Positions 35,774 through 36,856 of a stretch of 36,856 bases of DNA are shown piece after piece (positions within the stretch are counted from its first letter, which is position 1; the number at the start of each line of letters is the position of its first letter). The notes below the pieces were generated by a model that made no database searches, was not told the origin of the DNA, and was given only the letters and a program-made list of their open reading frames with translations. The stretch covers positions 1 to 36,856 of IMG/VR virus record IMGVR_UViG_3300029319_000169; one strand, given 5' to 3'. The translations under genes were made by a program, and so were the position numbers. The DNA comes from a virus.

Positions 35774-36184
35774 TTAATCCAATATGTCGTTGAGTATATC
35801 GTTGACAGCCTCACTGTCGTCTTCCAACTTTTTATTTTCTTTCTTTAACTTGTCTCTTGCGTCTTTAACTTTTCTGTCAGCTTCTTTCTGAATGTCTTCT
35901 TTTTGCTCTTTAGCTTCGCTTTCAACTTCTGATTCTTTATCGGTCGCTTCTTTCTTGATCTTCGCAATGTTCTTCCTCTCCGATTTTTTGATGTCGTTGA
36001 GGCGCTTTACGACTTTTTCGGTTGGGTTTTTCCTCCCACCAGACAGTATCCACAGGATCAATCCAACCAAGAAAGCGACAGGAATCCAGTAGTACTTGTC
36101 CCACCATTCTTTGGAAAACAAGGTACTTTTTAAAAATTCCCATACACCACTAAAAAACTTAGATAAAACATTCAATACAATCAT
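35774..36184 (-). CDS. Membrane protein with long charged coiled coil, 136 aa
   Basis: A single hydrophobic segment at about residues 33-48 (WIPVAFLVGLILWILSGG) is followed by an 85-residue, extremely charged coiled coil (KKSERKNIAKIKKEATDKES onwards). The architecture is that of an i-spanin (Rz-like), with its partner perhaps the gene at 35337-35771. It has a weak ribosome binding site. A scaffold-like role is an alternative; no family can be named. Confidence 0.6.
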   Translation of the reverse strand: MIVLNVLSKFFSGVWEFLKSTLFSKEWWDKYYWIPVAFLVGLILWILSGGRKNPTEKVVKRLNDIKKSERKNIAKIKKEATDKESEVESEAKEQKEDIQKEADRKVKDARDKLKKENKKLEDDSEAVNDILNDILD

Positions 36185-36218
36185 ATTTAAAACCGTTTTT
36201 AGTAGTTAACCTAGTAAA

Positions 36219-36653
36219 TTATTTTTTACCTTCTTTCCGTTCTTGCCAATCGTAAGAAACTTTATCTGCCTTAATGGGTCCACCTTTTGCCCACGTTCTA
36301 CAAGATCTGGCTGAGTGGCATTTGAAGTGGTGCATCCAACAATATCCTAATCTACCATCGTCATCAGACGTTTTACCGGGCATGCAGTCGTCCATACGAG
36401 GACTAATATCAAAAGCCACACAGTTACCACACTTAGATTGCTTTGCAGCAGACTCAGAAGTGTTCCAGTAATCAGCAATCTTTTTCCAAAAATCACCAGG
36501 GTCATCTACGTTTAGAGGCCCATACTGAATATATGCAGCTTTAATCGCTTTGTCTCTATTACGAGTGTTTACCTTTAAGTCTTGTGTAGCTAAAGGACAA
36601 GCAGCGGTTTTCACTGCCTTCAATATGTCCATTGCGCGATTCCAAGATTGCAT
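36219..36653 (-). CDS. Conserved cysteine-rich phage protein, 144 aa
   Basis: The N-terminal half ends in IQYGPLNVDDPGDFWKKIAD. The C-terminal half has a cysteine/histidine cluster: KCGNCVAFDISPRM, DDCMPG, GYCWMHHFKCHSARSCRTWA. I recall the CGNC-AFD and YCWMHHFKCHSARSC pattern from uncharacterised virion-region proteins of aquatic phages, including cyanophages; from memory only. The cluster could hold zinc or an iron-sulfur centre. AGGAG lies 6 bases before the ATG. It follows the partial basic protein at the right edge. Confidence 0.7.
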   Translation of the reverse strand: MQSWNRAMDILKAVKTAACPLATQDLKVNTRNRDKAIKAAYIQYGPLNVDDPGDFWKKIADYWNTSESAAKQSKCGNCVAFDISPRMDDCMPGKTSDDDGRLGYCWMHHFKCHSARSCRTWAKGGPIKADKVSYDWQERKEGKK

Positions 36654-36662
36654 GATCTACTC

Positions 36663-36856
36663 CTACCACTTTACCTTGTCAGCCCAATACGCTGCTGACA
36701 TTTTACCACGGGCAATGTTCTTACCGTGTCTAGCTTTGAACGACTTTCGTTTTGCTTTCATACGGGCAGATTCGCCCTTTTTAGCTTTACCCGCAGTCCC
36801 AGATACGGTCCCCACCTTCTTACCTTGTTGACCGAACCGAATAGTCTTTATTCTAT
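36663..36856 (-). CDS. C-terminal part of a small basic protein, cut by the window edge
   Basis: The visible 63 codons end in a very basic, repeat-like stretch (KGESARMKAKRKSFKARHGK, then NIARGKMSAAYWADKVKW) and a TAG at 36663-36665. Such proteins beside the cysteine-rich gene at 36219-36653 occur in phage structural regions as I recall; a DNA- or virion-associated role is likely from its charge. The start lies outside the window. Confidence 0.65.
   Translation of the reverse strand, partial: RIKTIRFGQQGKKVGTVSGTAGKAKKGESARMKAKRKSFKARHGKNIARGKMSAAYWADKVKW

Noticed and set aside
1-36856. CRISPR arrays, insertion sequences, integrase or att sites
   Set aside because: No spaced direct repeats, transposase or integrase motifs were seen in either strand.

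Overview
The window is a gene-dense piece of a tailed double-stranded DNA phage (Caudoviricetes). Every confident gene lies on the minus strand, so transcription runs from right to left. Evidence for a phage: a GpA-type terminase large subunit, a lysozyme-like transglycosylase, a complete phage-type replication and recombination set, three phage tRNAs, and many short overlapping genes with strong AGGAGG-type ribosome binding sites. Signal-peptide, membrane-anchored and coiled-coil small proteins fit a Gram-negative host. The three tRNAs would read AGA (Arg-UCU), UUA (Leu-UAA) and, if the CAU tRNA is an Ile2 type, AUA. All three are A/T-rich codons, as expected of a phage more AT-rich than its host. 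I see no integrase, repressor/cro pair or att site, so a lytic phage is the simplest reading. The host cannot be named from the sequence.

Layout from right (upstream) to left (downstream). 36856-34465: virion-like or membrane small proteins, a run of micro-genes (35305-34952), an intrinsic terminator and an orphan gene. 34403-31171: UvsW-like helicase, three proteins of uncertain role (one resembling pyruvoyl-dependent arginine decarboxylase but lacking its catalytic residues) and a J-domain protein. 31135-26885: a promoter, a 429-residue protein with an unusual hairpin-rich 5' part, a DnaB-like helicase, a SprT-like metalloprotease and a DnaG-like primase. A plus-strand promoter and terminator bracket a likely antisense RNA over the start of this operon. 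26888-20976: ribbon-helix-helix protein, zinc proteins, family A DNA polymerase, a possible recombination mediator, T4 gp32-like SSB, bacterial-type RecA and a six-cysteine secreted miniprotein. 20958-16296: SbcD/SbcC nuclease pair with the lysis transglycosylase between them. 16278-15826: two tRNAs. 15803-10649: KTSC protein, nuclease, zinc miniprotein, NYN nuclease, terminase and Dam methylase. 10631-8616: small proteins and one virion-like protein. 8549-6323: tRNA-Arg, possible lysis membrane proteins and a winged-helix regulator. 6160-1: an accessory region of small orphan genes, each short operon with its own near-consensus sigma70 promoter, plus a candidate structured RNA at 1349-1650.

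The replication genes form a coherent system. A DnaB-like helicase, DnaG-like primase, PolA-type polymerase and gp32-like SSB copy the genome. RecA, SbcCD, UvsW, a possible UvsY-like mediator and a PDDEXK nuclease would support recombination-dependent replication. GpA terminase packages the product.

Ten sigma70-like promoters on the minus strand (spacers of 16-17 bp) divide the window into operons read by host RNA polymerase. The points most worth following are the antisense RNA at 30942-31063, the diverged decarboxylase-like protein, the candidate structured RNA at 1349-1650, the six-cysteine miniprotein, and the micro-gene string at 35305-34952 with a possible ATT start codon.
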